Shown one piece after another: positions 8,501 through 16,918 of a stretch of 34,767 nucleotides of DNA; positions within the stretch are counted from its first letter, which is position 1, and each line of letters opens with the position of its first letter. Source of the stretch: Chitinophagales bacterium. GTDB taxonomy: Bacteria; Bacteroidota; Bacteroidia; Chitinophagales; Chitinophagaceae. A model generated the notes under the pieces. That model made no database searches and was not told where the DNA came from. It saw only the letters and a list, made by a program, of their open reading frames with translations. Both the position numbers and the translations under genes were made by a program. Location: positions 1 through 34,767 of the forward strand of contig JAATGJ010000157.1 of assembly GCA_015654695.1 (NCBI GenBank), in the 5' to 3' direction.

Positions 8501-8938
8501 AATACACCTGACCCTGATGTTTCCTATACCTATCAATCACTGGCTGTGAACCTGCGCGGGTTTAATCAAAACGTAGCCAATGGCAGTAACGCTGTTGTAC
8601 TCAACAGTGAGTTCAGGGTGCCTGTATTTTCCACCTTCTTTAATAAACCTATTAATAACGCATTCCTGCGCAACTTCCAGTTAACGCAGTTCTTTGATCT
8701 TGGTACTGCCTGGAATGGCCAGTTTGATAAAATAGAAAGACCATCGGTTATCTATGGCACACCACCAGTGACAGTGAGAATAAAGGCCGGTGGTATCGGG
8801 CCATTTGTAGGAGGATATGGATTTGGCGCCAGGAGTACTTTACTGGGTTATTTCCTTCGTGTAGATGCAGCCTGGGAAATGAATGGATTCTTCAGGGGAA
8901 AACCGATGTGGTATTTTGCAATGGGGCTTGATTTCTAA
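5588..8938 (+). CDS. Secreted TolB-propeller protein with degenerate peptidase-like N-domain and C-terminal beta-barrel
   Basis: The 1116-residue protein is of the type often annotated in Bacteroidota as TolB or PD40-domain protein. Residues 1-21 are a signal peptide (cut near AAA-QVS). Residues 30-280 resemble a gluzincin peptidase fold: LPKWLTDGYIEYAAENW near 167-183 fits the region after a zinc helix. However, the helix itself reads QGIAR (139-143) where HExxH would be expected, so no catalysis is predicted. Residues about 300-560 carry propeller-like repeats (DPSFVAFPNKTGIIFSSNRP). The region from about 740 to the terminal Phe resembles an Omp85-type outer-membrane barrel (GYGFGARSTLLGYFLRVDAAW). 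It is monocistronic. Its cellular role is unknown; surface anchoring with a periplasmic propeller is inferred. Confidence 0.8.
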   Translation: MKKLSTLIACLSVLWCMNAAAQVSTVEFGKNRVQYQKFKWKYYQTENFNTYFSQDGLGLGKYVAQIAEDQLPGLEEFVEYGLQRRTNIVVYNNFDEMQQSNIGLGIEWQNTGGITKLVNNKMLVYFDGNHDNLRRQIRQGIARVLVENILFGDDLGEFAANQALLDLPKWLTDGYIEYAAENWSPALDDDLRGIMLAGKYNNFYQFAFDKPNLAGHAFWKYIADKYGKSKTTYLLYLSRVYRNLNSASQKVAKKKFKEVLKDFMIEVPQGYYKDLRGRRNSPKGQLSISEVIGKKDFIRFNANPQPKSFTYALVEFFQGKYSVVLMENFVSRKVLLKFGTRSKGDEKNPNYPILAWDGKGTRLAVIYSEEGKLKLFVYDVVNRFKITKQQLPMFDQIEDAKYMLDANTLLLSAIRSGQTDIYTYKIDKQSFDQVTNDVYDDLDPSFVAFPNKTGIIFSSNRPSANAASTDDSLPAPHFNIFLVDNWNKSEFKQISQLSSLRYGNARFPSQYNTSHFTFVSDENGVNNRYAGFFRTERAGLDTLVFIGDEILRNPPISEVDSVLKEWNKTDIDSVGFVSVTNDSSYVFPLTNYQSSLLETRTAGDNQQVSEVVKLGDVKLLYRLKVDENVLRRRNISARPTEYMKQMIDADRRTLLKNAAQEEETNQDTTSKQTDFFQNEFQNEKPDTASKTGTVIESTEIAKTTVLRKAKVYEYRPPKFFADYVVTGFSNSVLPVNKFQPYGGGYGPVYMSNGNDFNGLIRMGTSDLMEDVKFSGGIRIAPNLKDNDVLFEYTNLRKRLDWGLLYYRMSNNDGIIKNNKQYDKVFSNYYLARLKYPFSRTRSLRATVGPRFERAVQVSVNPSSLKEPDEKSIYSQVSLEYVYDNTLNPATNIWHGLRYKVFADWFTQLSGVNVTDGKFVFNAGFDARHYLPLYRNLIWAVRAAGDFSWGSQKVIYYLGGVDNWFTPKFNDANTPDPDVSYTYQSLAVNLRGFNQNVANGSNAVVLNSEFRVPVFSTFFNKPINNAFLRNFQLTQFFDLGTAWNGQFDKIERPSVIYGTPPVTVRIKAGGIGPFVGGYGFGARSTLLGYFLRVDAAWEMNGFFRGKPMWYFAMGLDF

Positions 8939-8964
8939 TCGGGTTAAAAAATTTATTAGTAGTG

Positions 8965-8993
8965 CAGGCATGTAGCGAACTAATCGCTGCCTG
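8965..8993 (-). terminator. Bulged hairpin, possible terminator between convergent genes
   Basis: CAGGC (8965-8969) and AGCGA (8974-8978) pair with GCCTG (8989-8993) and TCGCT (8984-8988) around an ACTAA loop, with a four-base bulge. On the minus strand it is followed about 10 bases later by a TAAATTTTTT tract. The T-run is not adjacent, so termination activity is only possible, for the symporter transcript. Confidence 0.3.
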
Positions 8994-9003
8994 TCTGCTC
9001 ACA

Positions 9004-9171
9004 TCAGCTTAGTGTATATAGCGAATTGAACCACGTTTTAATTCGTTCTTCATAATCGTTCGCCCGATATTTTAATTCAGGATTTAAATTGATTTCCCGT
9101 ATAATGATATGTGCATCTTCCGATGAAGAAAAGGTAAATTGAAGAATGCCGCAACGGGATGTTGAGGTCAT
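9004..9171 (-). CDS. Possible small ORF of 55 codons, unknown
   Basis: An open frame starts at an ATG 32 bases after the symporter stop and runs to TGA at 9004-9006. The product is charged and soluble-looking, with ILQFTFSSSEDAHIIIREIN in the middle and NDYEERIKTWFNSLYTLS at the end. Codon usage looks like that of neighbouring genes, and the frame fills almost the whole gap before the convergent hairpin. It could be a true last cistron of the symporter transcript, or the worn C-terminal tail of a lost larger gene. I do not recognise it. Confidence 0.4.
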   Translation of the reverse strand: MTSTSRCGILQFTFSSSEDAHIIIREINLNPELKYRANDYEERIKTWFNSLYTLS

Positions 9172-9202
9172 TCTGCTTTAATCTGCTGATCATTACCAGC
9201 AT

Positions 9203-10849
9203 CTAGTAAAACACCGTATAGAGCGCTGCAAGTATGCCAATGATAATAAATGATCCTACTATAAATCCGGGTGAAGCGCGGAACATGCTTTTATCTATAA
9301 GCACCATCCTGGGTTTGTCTTTACTCTTTGGATCAGCAAGGCTCATTACTATCATCAGCAGCATAAGAAAAACAAAAACAATGGTCATCCTATCCATAAA
9401 AGGAAAATCCGGGAAAGCGCCATTTGTCCATCCCGGAAGAAATTTTAAAACAGTTGAAAGAGGTATGGTGATAATGGCTGAAGCAAGCGCTGCGGCAGAT
9501 GTGGTTCTCTTCCAGAAAAATCCTAACAGGAAAATGGAAAGTACACCCGGTGAAATAAAACCTACATATTCCTGTATGAACTGGTAAGCCTGGTCAAGAT
9601 TTCGTAAAGCAGGCGCTACACCGCATGCAAGCAGCATGGCAACTATCACAGTGATACGGCCTGTGCGCACCAATTGTTTTTCAGTTGCGTCTTTCTTAAA
9701 GAATTTTTTATAAATGTCAAGTGAAAAAATGGTTGAAATGCTGTTTGCCTTACCCGCCAGCGAAGCTACGATCGCGGCGGTGAGCGCTGCAAATGCAAGT
9801 CCTTTTAAACCGTTAGGCAAAAGGTTCATAAGTGTTGGGTAGGAATGATCGGGTTTCAACATTCCATTTACATCTGTCATCTCTGCCTGGTACATTCCGT
9901 TCTGGTACATGACATACATGGTAATGCCGGGGATGACAACAATAAGGGGGATCAGCAATTTTAAGAAGGCTGCGAAAAGAATACCTTTTCGTGCTGTATG
10001 CAGATCGGCCCCCAGGGCCCTTTGTGTGATATATTGATTACAACCCCAGTAATTAAGATTGTTGATCCACATACCTCCTACCAATACCGACAAACCCGGA
10101 AGATCTGTATAATGAGGATTTGATTTGTCGAAGATCATGTGAAAATGTGAAGGCGCCTTGTCTTTTATCACACTTAAGCCTTTTAAAATGTCTCCGCCAA
10201 ACCCAAACTTTTCCGATACCAGTGTGAGTGCCAGGTAGCAGGTTACCAACCCGCCCATGATGAGCACCAGCACCTGTATCACATCGGTATAGCCAATTAC
10301 CTTCATACCACCCAATGTTACTACGATTGAAAAAATGCCAAGGCCCACCATGCACCATTCGAAGCTGATCCCGGAAATGGAATTGATAGCAAGAGCGCCG
10401 AGATAAATGATAGAAGTTAAATTGACAAATACATATACCAGCAACCAGAATATCGCCATTAACGTAGCTACAATCTCGTTATACCGCTTCGCTAAAAACT
10501 GCGGCATGGTAAATATTTTATTCTTCAGGTAAATGGGAATGAAGAATACGGCAACAATGATGAGCGTAGCTGCTGCCATCCACTCATAACTGGAAATAGC
10601 AAGCCCTAAAGCAAAACCAGAGCCCGACATGCCAATGAAATGCTCAGCAGAAATATTTGATGCAATCAATGAAGCGCCTATGGCCCACCAGGTAAGAGAA
10701 CCTTCGGCAAGAAAAAAGTCTTTTGAATCCATTTCCCCGGATCTCTTTTGGTGATACATCTTGCGATGATAAACCCGGTATCCATACCCGGCTACAATAA
10801 TAAAATAAATGAAAAAGATTACATAATCCAGGGATTGTAAATGGTTCAT
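9203..10849 (-). CDS. Sodium:solute symporter (SSS/SLC5 family), sugar or polyol type
   Basis: The 548-residue inner-membrane protein has about 13-14 hydrophobic segments and the SLC5 signature regions (ASNISAEHFIGMSGSGFALG near residues 62-81, and a TAAIVASLAGKANSISTIFSLD segment in the middle). It should couple sodium entry to uptake of a small organic solute. SLC5 relatives carry glucose, galactose and myo-inositol. The inositol oxygenase gene upstream in the same cluster makes inositol a reasonable guess, but sequence alone does not fix the substrate. A strong terminator separates it from the SusD gene, so it is partly or wholly transcribed on its own. Its upstream TATTTTTA is one base off a -7 box. 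Confidence 0.88.
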   Translation of the reverse strand: MNHLQSLDYVIFFIYFIIVAGYGYRVYHRKMYHQKRSGEMDSKDFFLAEGSLTWWAIGASLIASNISAEHFIGMSGSGFALGLAISSYEWMAAATLIIVAVFFIPIYLKNKIFTMPQFLAKRYNEIVATLMAIFWLLVYVFVNLTSIIYLGALAINSISGISFEWCMVGLGIFSIVVTLGGMKVIGYTDVIQVLVLIMGGLVTCYLALTLVSEKFGFGGDILKGLSVIKDKAPSHFHMIFDKSNPHYTDLPGLSVLVGGMWINNLNYWGCNQYITQRALGADLHTARKGILFAAFLKLLIPLIVVIPGITMYVMYQNGMYQAEMTDVNGMLKPDHSYPTLMNLLPNGLKGLAFAALTAAIVASLAGKANSISTIFSLDIYKKFFKKDATEKQLVRTGRITVIVAMLLACGVAPALRNLDQAYQFIQEYVGFISPGVLSIFLLGFFWKRTTSAAALASAIITIPLSTVLKFLPGWTNGAFPDFPFMDRMTIVFVFLMLLMIVMSLADPKSKDKPRMVLIDKSMFRASPGFIVGSFIIIGILAALYTVFY

Positions 10850-10920
10850 GTGGCAATGTTAGTTGAATGGATTTTTAAAAATAGATCATTTAGTACTATT
10901 TCTGTTTAACCCGTAATAAC

Positions 10921-10958
10921 AATAAAAAAAGGCTGTCTCATATTCTTAAAACAGCCTT
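10921..10958 (-). terminator. Rho-independent terminator after the SusC-SusD pair
   Basis: On the minus strand AAGGCTGT (10958-10951) pairs perfectly with ACAGCCTT (10936-10929) across a 14-base loop. A run of T follows directly. It lies about 20 bases after the SusD stop and separates that transcript from the symporter gene. Confidence 0.88.
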
Positions 10959-10977
10959 TACTCCAAAAAAATATTCC

Positions 10978-12678
10978 TTAGTACCCGGGATTTTGTACTA
11001 AATAACCGGGTAAATTAGATGCCCCATCAATAGCTGTTTGCGGGATCGGGAAAATCCTTTTTTGTTTATCCGCATTATTTTTCTCTGTCCAGGTGCCTTC
11101 ATATTTTCCAAAACGAATCATGTCCGTACGCCTGAGCATTTCCCAGTATAGTTCAAATCCGCGTTCACGGAACAGAATATCCAATGACATAGTCGTCAAT
11201 GGAGCAGCAGGCGTAGTAGCTGTCCTGGCAGCTCTTATTATGTTTACATCAGCCAACGCTGCCGCTTCGCCGCCGCCTTTTCTCAGTTTTGCTTCGGCAC
11301 GCATCAAATAAACATCAGCCAGGCGCAAAATGACAATATCATGCTCGCCAAAATTTCTTCCACTTACTGATCCGCGGCTGAATTCATACTTCTCCACCCT
11401 GTAGCCAGTATTATAATTACTACCCGCTACTGTAAAATCTATAAATTCTGTAAACTCAACAGGCAACGTTGGTCTTGACCGGGTTACATTGAACAACATA
11501 CTTACTTTCATTTTTCCATCCGGGCATTTTTTAAATGAGCCGTCAGGATTTTTAGTCAACCCATATTGTTGCCCTCTTAGTATTCCACGATTAATATTAA
11601 AAGCGGCAGCATCAACACAGGAATCAGCCGGATTGGTATAGACAGATAAGTTTTGCTTATAAAAACGCGGATCTGCGGCGGCAGGATCTAATGGTGCATT
11701 AGCTGTTACCCAGGTTTGATAAAAATCAGGAGTAATGCCCGGGCCATCTGTTCCGTTAGCAGCGGTATAGGCTGGTAAAGGAAACTGATCACCGGATAAA
11801 GAAAAATAAGCCATCCGGTTATGACCATTCAGATCGGCACGCTGGTCAACGGCGAAGATCAATTCTTTATTCGTGTGATTATTATCATTAAAGATGGAAA
11901 AGTATTCAGGCGCTAATGCATACTGACCGGAGCTGATGATCTTATCACAATACTCGGTCACTTTATCCATATCTTCCGGCTTGTGAGTAAAGGTGGCGGC
12001 GTAGGGATCCCTGTAAACAGCAGCATTCAGATGAAGCCTTGCCAGCAGACCCCAAACAGCGGCCTTAGTTATCCGTCCCGGACCTGCGCTATTATCCAAT
12101 ACAGGTTCTATGGCCAGCAGTTCTGATTTAATATACTCGATAGCTTCTTCGCCCCTGGTAACTTTTGATATACCACTTGGGTCATCTTTTATAAATATTA
12201 CACCGAAAAGGTCAAGGGTCATTAACGAATAATAAGCCCTCATTCCTCTTGCTTCAGCCAAAAAGATCTTCGCATTGGGATCCGTATTAGTAGCCAATGA
12301 GGCGATGGCTGTAACTGATCTGGACAACCCCAGCACAATATTATTCCAGGTATTTCTTACGTTAGGATCGCCGCTGGTGGTTTCATGTTTATGTAATGAA
12401 ATATAGATACCGTTATCACCCCAGTCTGTTCCGCCACGATAAGGCAGGATCGCTTCATCGGTAGAAATTTCCTGCAAAGCAAAATAGAGGGTATGCTGAT
12501 AAATAGTAGGAAGCACATTGTACACCGGGGCAATGGTTCCTTCCGCAAGTTGTTTATCGGTTAAGCCGGTTACCGAAGACTCATCTAATATTTTTTCGTC
12601 AAGTTTTGTGCAGCTATTTATCGTAGCAATACTTACAAAAAGGAAGAAGCAATTTAAAATTTTCTTTTTCATTTTCAT
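10978..12678 (-). CDS. SusD-like surface lipoprotein (RagB/SusD family nutrient-binding)
   Basis: The 566-residue lipoprotein is predicted to form the lid over the partner SusC channel and capture the substrate at the cell surface. The signal peptide ends in a lipobox (INSC), so the mature protein begins at Cys23 followed by TKLDEK. The TPR-rich SusD core is recognisable: NNIVLGLSRSVTAI, AEARGMRAYYSLMTLDLFGVIF, AVWGLLARLHLNAA, and the C-terminal ADVYLMRAEAKLRKGG and ERGFELYWEMLRRTDMIRFGKYEG motifs. I use the ATG at 12678, six bases after the SusC stop; a TTG at 12681 is also in frame. Tight spacing indicates one SusC-SusD transcript, closed by the terminator at 10921-10958. Confidence 0.95.
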   Translation of the reverse strand: MKMKKKILNCFFLFVSIATINSCTKLDEKILDESSVTGLTDKQLAEGTIAPVYNVLPTIYQHTLYFALQEISTDEAILPYRGGTDWGDNGIYISLHKHETTSGDPNVRNTWNNIVLGLSRSVTAIASLATNTDPNAKIFLAEARGMRAYYSLMTLDLFGVIFIKDDPSGISKVTRGEEAIEYIKSELLAIEPVLDNSAGPGRITKAAVWGLLARLHLNAAVYRDPYAATFTHKPEDMDKVTEYCDKIISSGQYALAPEYFSIFNDNNHTNKELIFAVDQRADLNGHNRMAYFSLSGDQFPLPAYTAANGTDGPGITPDFYQTWVTANAPLDPAAADPRFYKQNLSVYTNPADSCVDAAAFNINRGILRGQQYGLTKNPDGSFKKCPDGKMKVSMLFNVTRSRPTLPVEFTEFIDFTVAGSNYNTGYRVEKYEFSRGSVSGRNFGEHDIVILRLADVYLMRAEAKLRKGGGEAAALADVNIIRAARTATTPAAPLTTMSLDILFRERGFELYWEMLRRTDMIRFGKYEGTWTEKNNADKQKRIFPIPQTAIDGASNLPGYLVQNPGY

Positions 12679-12684
12679 CAATTT

Positions 12685-15672
12685 TTAGAATGATACATTT
12701 ATACCAAAGATGACAGACTTTGCTTTGGGATAACTTAAATAATCAATACCATAAGAGCTGACGCTGCCTATGTTCCTGTCAATATTCACTTCCGGATCAT
12801 AGCCATCATAATCAGTTATAACAAACAAATTCTGACCTGTAACGGATAAACGGATAGCAGAGGCCCATTTGCTTATTCCGAGTGCTTTGGTATTGAAATT
12901 ATAACCCAATGAAAGATTATTGAGGCGCAGGTAACTTCCGTTTTTAAGATACCTGGTACTGATAGGAGCGGCATTGTTGTTGGATTCATTCAAATTCAGG
13001 CTTGCTTCACTGGTAGTATTAGTGCTCTTTGCCAGTTTAGCTTTATAAAAAAGAGAATTGGCGGTATTATCATAAATTTTATTCCCCGAAACGCCGTTGA
13101 AATTAATGGCCAGGTCAAACCCTTTAAAATCTACATTTCCATAAAAGCTATACAAACGATTGGGTAAAGCGGTACCGGATGCAACCCTGTCTTTGTCGTT
13201 GGATATCGTCCCGTTCTTATCCGCATCAAGGTAGGCGCTCAGGCCATCATTTCCTATGCCGGTATATTGCAGCAAATAAAATGTACCGATAGGCTCGCCA
13301 TTAATATATCCGTTAAGTGTAGCAGAAGTCAGCCCTGATCCTTGCGCAGAACCGGATGGAATGATAGTGTACGGCGAATTTTTTATGTTGTTTTTAATAA
13401 ACGTAACATTCCCTCCTATGCCAAAATTCAAATCATTATTGATCTTCTTGCGGTAGTTCAGTTCAATTTCTAATCCTTTATTGGTAATGGTCATGTCTTT
13501 TACATTGGTCCAGACCTCTGATGAAGGCTGAACAGGATCTGCTGGTGTAACCTGCAAAAGAATGTTAGTGGATTGTTTATTGAAATAATCAATAGTACCG
13601 GTAAGATCACCATTCAATAAACCAAACTCCACACCGATATCCGTTTGCTCAGATACTTCCCATTGTATATCAGGATTAGCCAATCTTACATAAGTATAGC
13701 TCACCGGGTAAGTACCGGAAGGATAAAGAGGGTAACTTCCCCCGGTTGACTGAAACAAAGCCTGGGTTATTTTGGATGGTATTTCCTGGTTGCCGGTCCT
13801 GCCCCAGCCTGCTCTTAATTTTAAATTGCTGAATATGGGAGAGTTTTTTAAAAAATCTTCTTCGGAAACCTTCCAGCCCAGCGAGAAAGAAGGGAAATAA
13901 CCATATTTGTTGTTCTCACCGAATTTGGATGATCCATCCGCCCTGAAGTTGACAGTAGCCAGGTATTTGCTGTTGTATTGATAGGTTACTCTCCCAAAAA
14001 ATGATTGCTGTTCATTGACCACGGCATAGCCGCCCGGGCGATTATTTACCAATGTAAGCTCTTGCCCAACACCAGGATTATAAATGGGCTCCACTCCTCC
14101 TACAGGAAATCTATTGATACTAAAGTTTCTTCCCTGTATATTAAATTTCTGGTAGGAATGACCTGCCAGTGCAGAAACATTGTGTTTGGATTTTACCCAG
14201 TTGTAGGTAAGGTAATTTTCGACCAGGGTATTCCTGTTATAATTCAGGTATGTATCCAATCGCCCATCGCGGGGAGGACTTGTACTTGCTAAGCCCTGGA
14301 TATCCCGTACGCCATTCGAGTTATCAATACCAAAATTGAGCTTATAGACCAGTCCTTTTATTATTTTGAAGGATGGAGATATATTACCGATAAACCGGTT
14401 GATGGTACCAACATCCTTATCAAGGTCAAAATAGATCAATGGATTATTTAACACATTCTGGTATATCGCCGGTTTACCATTAGCATCGTAGGCCGGGTAA
14501 GTGGGGTTGTTACCGAGAGCTTCACCAATTATACTGGTAATAGGGGGTCTTTCATTTTTTGTATGGGCAATACTCAGGTTGGCTTCAACGATCAACCTGT
14601 CATCTAAGAATTTTTGTGTTGCATTAAAACGTCCCGTGTATCTGTCCAATGAATTGTTCTTTATAATGCCTTCTTGCCGCTGTGCGCCAAATGATGCGTA
14701 ATAAACTAATTTATCAGTCCCGCCGCTAAGTGTTACATTATAATTTTGCGTAAGCGCTGTTCTTGTTACCAGGTCCTGCCAATCAGTGGAGCCGCCCTTG
14801 TCATCTAAAAGACCACCTACTCTTACCACCTCCCTGCGAAACTCATCGGCTGAAAAAACAGGTATCTTATTGGCCAGGTTAGAAACACCAAGGTTAGCTG
14901 ATAATGTAAGTAAAGACGAGCCTGCTTTTCCTTTTTTAGTGGTGATGATAACCACACCATTCGCACCCCGTGCTCCATAGATGGCAGTAGCCGACGCATC
15001 TTTTAATACGTCAAAGGATTCAATATCCTCCGGGTTAATAAAGTTTAGCGGATCACCACCCCCGGTACTGGAATTATCAAGCGGCAAACCATCCACTACA
15101 AAAAGCGGTGTACTGCCGGATCTTACACCACCCGGTCCCCTGATCGTTATACCTAATGCTCCGCCCGGCTCACCCGTTGCAGAAGTAACATTTACCCCTG
15201 CTACTTTACCCTGTAAAAGTTGTTGAGGGCTATTGATGATACCCCTGTTAAAGTCTTCGCTTTTCAATGATTTTACGGAGCCTGTTATATCTTTTTTTCG
15301 TTGCGTGCCATAGCCCACCACCACCACCTGGTTTAATTCAGCGGAACTGGGTTGTAATGTTATTTCAAGATTATCACCTGTTCCTGCGGGAACATCCTGA
15401 GTTACATATCCAACATAACTGATGGTAAGAATGCTTTTATTGTCAGCTACTGCTATTGTAAAAACGCCATTAGCGTCTGAAACGGTGTTTTTGGATCCTC
15501 CTTTTATGGCTATAGTTGCTCCCGATAACGGAGCGCCATTGGCAGCATCCCTGACCTTTCCGCTGATTGTTTGCTGGGCAAAAGCATTTTGGGGCAGGAA
15601 AAAACAAATACCGGTTACCAGTACTACAGAAAATAATTTTAAACAGCGCTGAGAAAAATGGATTTTACTCAT
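12685..15672 (-). CDS. SusC-like TonB-dependent outer-membrane transporter
   Basis: The 995-residue importer (from the ATG at 15672) is predicted to pass substrate across the outer membrane using TonB energy. A signal peptide ends at about residue 32 (NAFA-QQ). A carboxypeptidase-like regulatory domain follows (about 35-118; ISGKVRDAANGAPLSGATI and SYVGYVTQDVPAG), then the plug (VVVGYGTQRKKDITGSV; PLFVVDGLPLDN; ATAIYGARGANGVVIITTKKG) and a long 22-strand-type barrel ending in Phe. An upstream reading to 15744 adds 24 residues with no signal-like character, so I prefer the start at MSKIHFSQRC. A -7 box at 15808-15815 implies a leader of about 130 bases. No anti-sigma pair is adjacent, so control is more likely through the LacI-type protein or the leader. 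Confidence 0.95.
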   Translation of the reverse strand: MSKIHFSQRCLKLFSVVLVTGICFFLPQNAFAQQTISGKVRDAANGAPLSGATIAIKGGSKNTVSDANGVFTIAVADNKSILTISYVGYVTQDVPAGTGDNLEITLQPSSAELNQVVVVGYGTQRKKDITGSVKSLKSEDFNRGIINSPQQLLQGKVAGVNVTSATGEPGGALGITIRGPGGVRSGSTPLFVVDGLPLDNSSTGGGDPLNFINPEDIESFDVLKDASATAIYGARGANGVVIITTKKGKAGSSLLTLSANLGVSNLANKIPVFSADEFRREVVRVGGLLDDKGGSTDWQDLVTRTALTQNYNVTLSGGTDKLVYYASFGAQRQEGIIKNNSLDRYTGRFNATQKFLDDRLIVEANLSIAHTKNERPPITSIIGEALGNNPTYPAYDANGKPAIYQNVLNNPLIYFDLDKDVGTINRFIGNISPSFKIIKGLVYKLNFGIDNSNGVRDIQGLASTSPPRDGRLDTYLNYNRNTLVENYLTYNWVKSKHNVSALAGHSYQKFNIQGRNFSINRFPVGGVEPIYNPGVGQELTLVNNRPGGYAVVNEQQSFFGRVTYQYNSKYLATVNFRADGSSKFGENNKYGYFPSFSLGWKVSEEDFLKNSPIFSNLKLRAGWGRTGNQEIPSKITQALFQSTGGSYPLYPSGTYPVSYTYVRLANPDIQWEVSEQTDIGVEFGLLNGDLTGTIDYFNKQSTNILLQVTPADPVQPSSEVWTNVKDMTITNKGLEIELNYRKKINNDLNFGIGGNVTFIKNNIKNSPYTIIPSGSAQGSGLTSATLNGYINGEPIGTFYLLQYTGIGNDGLSAYLDADKNGTISNDKDRVASGTALPNRLYSFYGNVDFKGFDLAINFNGVSGNKIYDNTANSLFYKAKLAKSTNTTSEASLNLNESNNNAAPISTRYLKNGSYLRLNNLSLGYNFNTKALGISKWASAIRLSVTGQNLFVITDYDGYDPEVNIDRNIGSVSSYGIDYLSYPKAKSVIFGINVSF

Positions 15673-15696
15673 TAGAAGTAGTTTTGTTTTGGTTAC

Positions 15697-15747
15697 AAAA
15701 AAATGTGGAAGAAAATCAACCTGTTCCTTGTTAAAGCTTACCACATT
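15697..15747 (-). promoter_or_regulatory. Terminator-like hairpin in the SusC leader (possible attenuator)
   Basis: On the minus strand AATGTGG (15747-15741) is complementary to CCACATT (15708-15702), and a T-run follows at 15701-15697, about 25 bases before the SusC start. The loop is long (32 bases) and the stem only seven pairs, so this may be chance. If real, it would attenuate SusC expression. Confidence 0.3.
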
Positions 15748-15807
15748 AAAAGCTCATTTTGGAAAATAAAAACTATACAAAAAGAACACTTAATTATTTT
15801 GGAAGCG

Positions 15808-15815
15808 CAAAGGTA
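15808..15815 (-). promoter_or_regulatory. Promoter of susCD-like genes: -7 box TACCTTTG
   Basis: This is an exact TAnnTTTG match on the minus strand, with a TTG 23 bases upstream as a loose -33 element. The predicted start of transcription is near 15802, giving the SusC mRNA a leader of about 130 bases. Confidence 0.55.
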
Positions 15816-15915
15816 TTGGCCCCATGTTTCCCTATTATCAACAGTATGTTACTTTACTATTAACACGACTCAGGCATCTCACAATAACCAGGATTTCAAT
15901 ATTGTTTTTCAGTTA

Positions 15916-16806
15916 TTAAAACTTTAATGACGCAGGGAGATATTTTGCCACAAGGTCTTCGTAATATGGCTTTAACTTATTCCAGTCGGGGGGCTCGGGG
16001 TTTTTTGAATACAGGTCGTACGGGTTAAACAATTTTACCCATTTCAGCATATTCCTGTCCTGGTCATCCAGCAGGTATTCATATTGCCCCTCACGGTGCC
16101 ATGCATAAAATGAATGATAACGGAGCATATACAATCCGCCTTCGGGTATGTGATCTTTCAGCATTTGGTAAACATATTCATCATGGCCCCACGACATATT
16201 CACGTTGCGTAAACCACAACCTTTTTTATAAACGCCATATTGTGTTTGGTATTCAGTATTGGAAAAATCAGGATTGTGCTTAAAAAACTCAGGGTACACA
16301 ATTTTATCTGACCACGCACAACCCACCGGGAAAGTATCGCCCACTACAGCCCATTGTGGTTCTCCAAATAAACAAAGTACTTTTCCCATATCATGCATCA
16401 GGCCTACGAGCACCATCCAGTCAGGATGACCATCGCGGCGTATGGCTTCGGATGTTTGCAGCAAATGCTGAAACTGGTCAAGATCCGTATCCGGATCTGA
16501 ATCGTCTACTAACTGATTTAAGAACTGAAACGCTTCCCAGACAGGCATTTCCTTTTTATCAAACTTTAAAAAGTTGTTGCGTTTTTCCTGCACAAATCCA
16601 TAGGTTTGATAAGTATGGTTTAACCGGTAAAACTCTTTTACTGTATCTCTCGCAGGTTCATCATAATTGCGGTATTCTTCTGTTTTTTTTGCAGTGGCAA
16701 TGCTGTCCGGGTCAGGATAACGTTCCAAAACATCATCTTCCCATACATCAAGACTGGCTAAAGGATTTATTTCTTCCGGTGTGAAAGTTTTTTGTACTGA
16801 AGACAT
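15916..16806 (-). CDS. Myo-inositol oxygenase (MIOX)
   Basis: The 296-residue enzyme is a homologue of eukaryotic myo-inositol oxygenase. It should use a di-iron centre and O2 to convert myo-inositol to D-glucuronate in the cytosol. All six expected iron ligands are present in order: His114 (FQHLLQT), His138 and Asp139 (LMHDMGK), His208 (SWGHDEY), His231 (RYHSFYAWH) and Asp264 (NPYDLY). The DDSDPDTDLDQFQH stretch matches the family. Length is typical (about 285-300). It is divergent from a LacI-type regulator with a palindromic operator between them, and the SusC gene lies downstream on the same strand. This points to an inositol-degrading locus; the enzymes that would use glucuronate are not in this window. 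Confidence 0.95.
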   Translation of the reverse strand: MSSVQKTFTPEEINPLASLDVWEDDVLERYPDPDSIATAKKTEEYRNYDEPARDTVKEFYRLNHTYQTYGFVQEKRNNFLKFDKKEMPVWEAFQFLNQLVDDSDPDTDLDQFQHLLQTSEAIRRDGHPDWMVLVGLMHDMGKVLCLFGEPQWAVVGDTFPVGCAWSDKIVYPEFFKHNPDFSNTEYQTQYGVYKKGCGLRNVNMSWGHDEYVYQMLKDHIPEGGLYMLRYHSFYAWHREGQYEYLLDDQDRNMLKWVKLFNPYDLYSKNPEPPDWNKLKPYYEDLVAKYLPASLKF

Positions 16807-16896
16807 GGCAATTAGTAGTTAGTTATTGAAGAGATCAATCGCAGCCCTAAATTGAAGTTTTTTTGACATACTATTTACATAATGGCTTAGCTTTAT

Positions 16897-16916
16897 TTAC
16901 GAAACCGTTTTCGTAA
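16897..16916. promoter_or_regulatory. LacI-family operator TTACGAAACCGTTTTCGTAA
   Basis: The 20-bp inverted repeat has one mismatched pair and a GAAAmCG/CGTTTTC-type core, typical of LacI-family operators. It sits in the divergent gap, about 90 bases before the inositol oxygenase start and 70 before the regulator start. It could control both genes. Confidence 0.7.
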
Positions 16917-16918
16917 CC

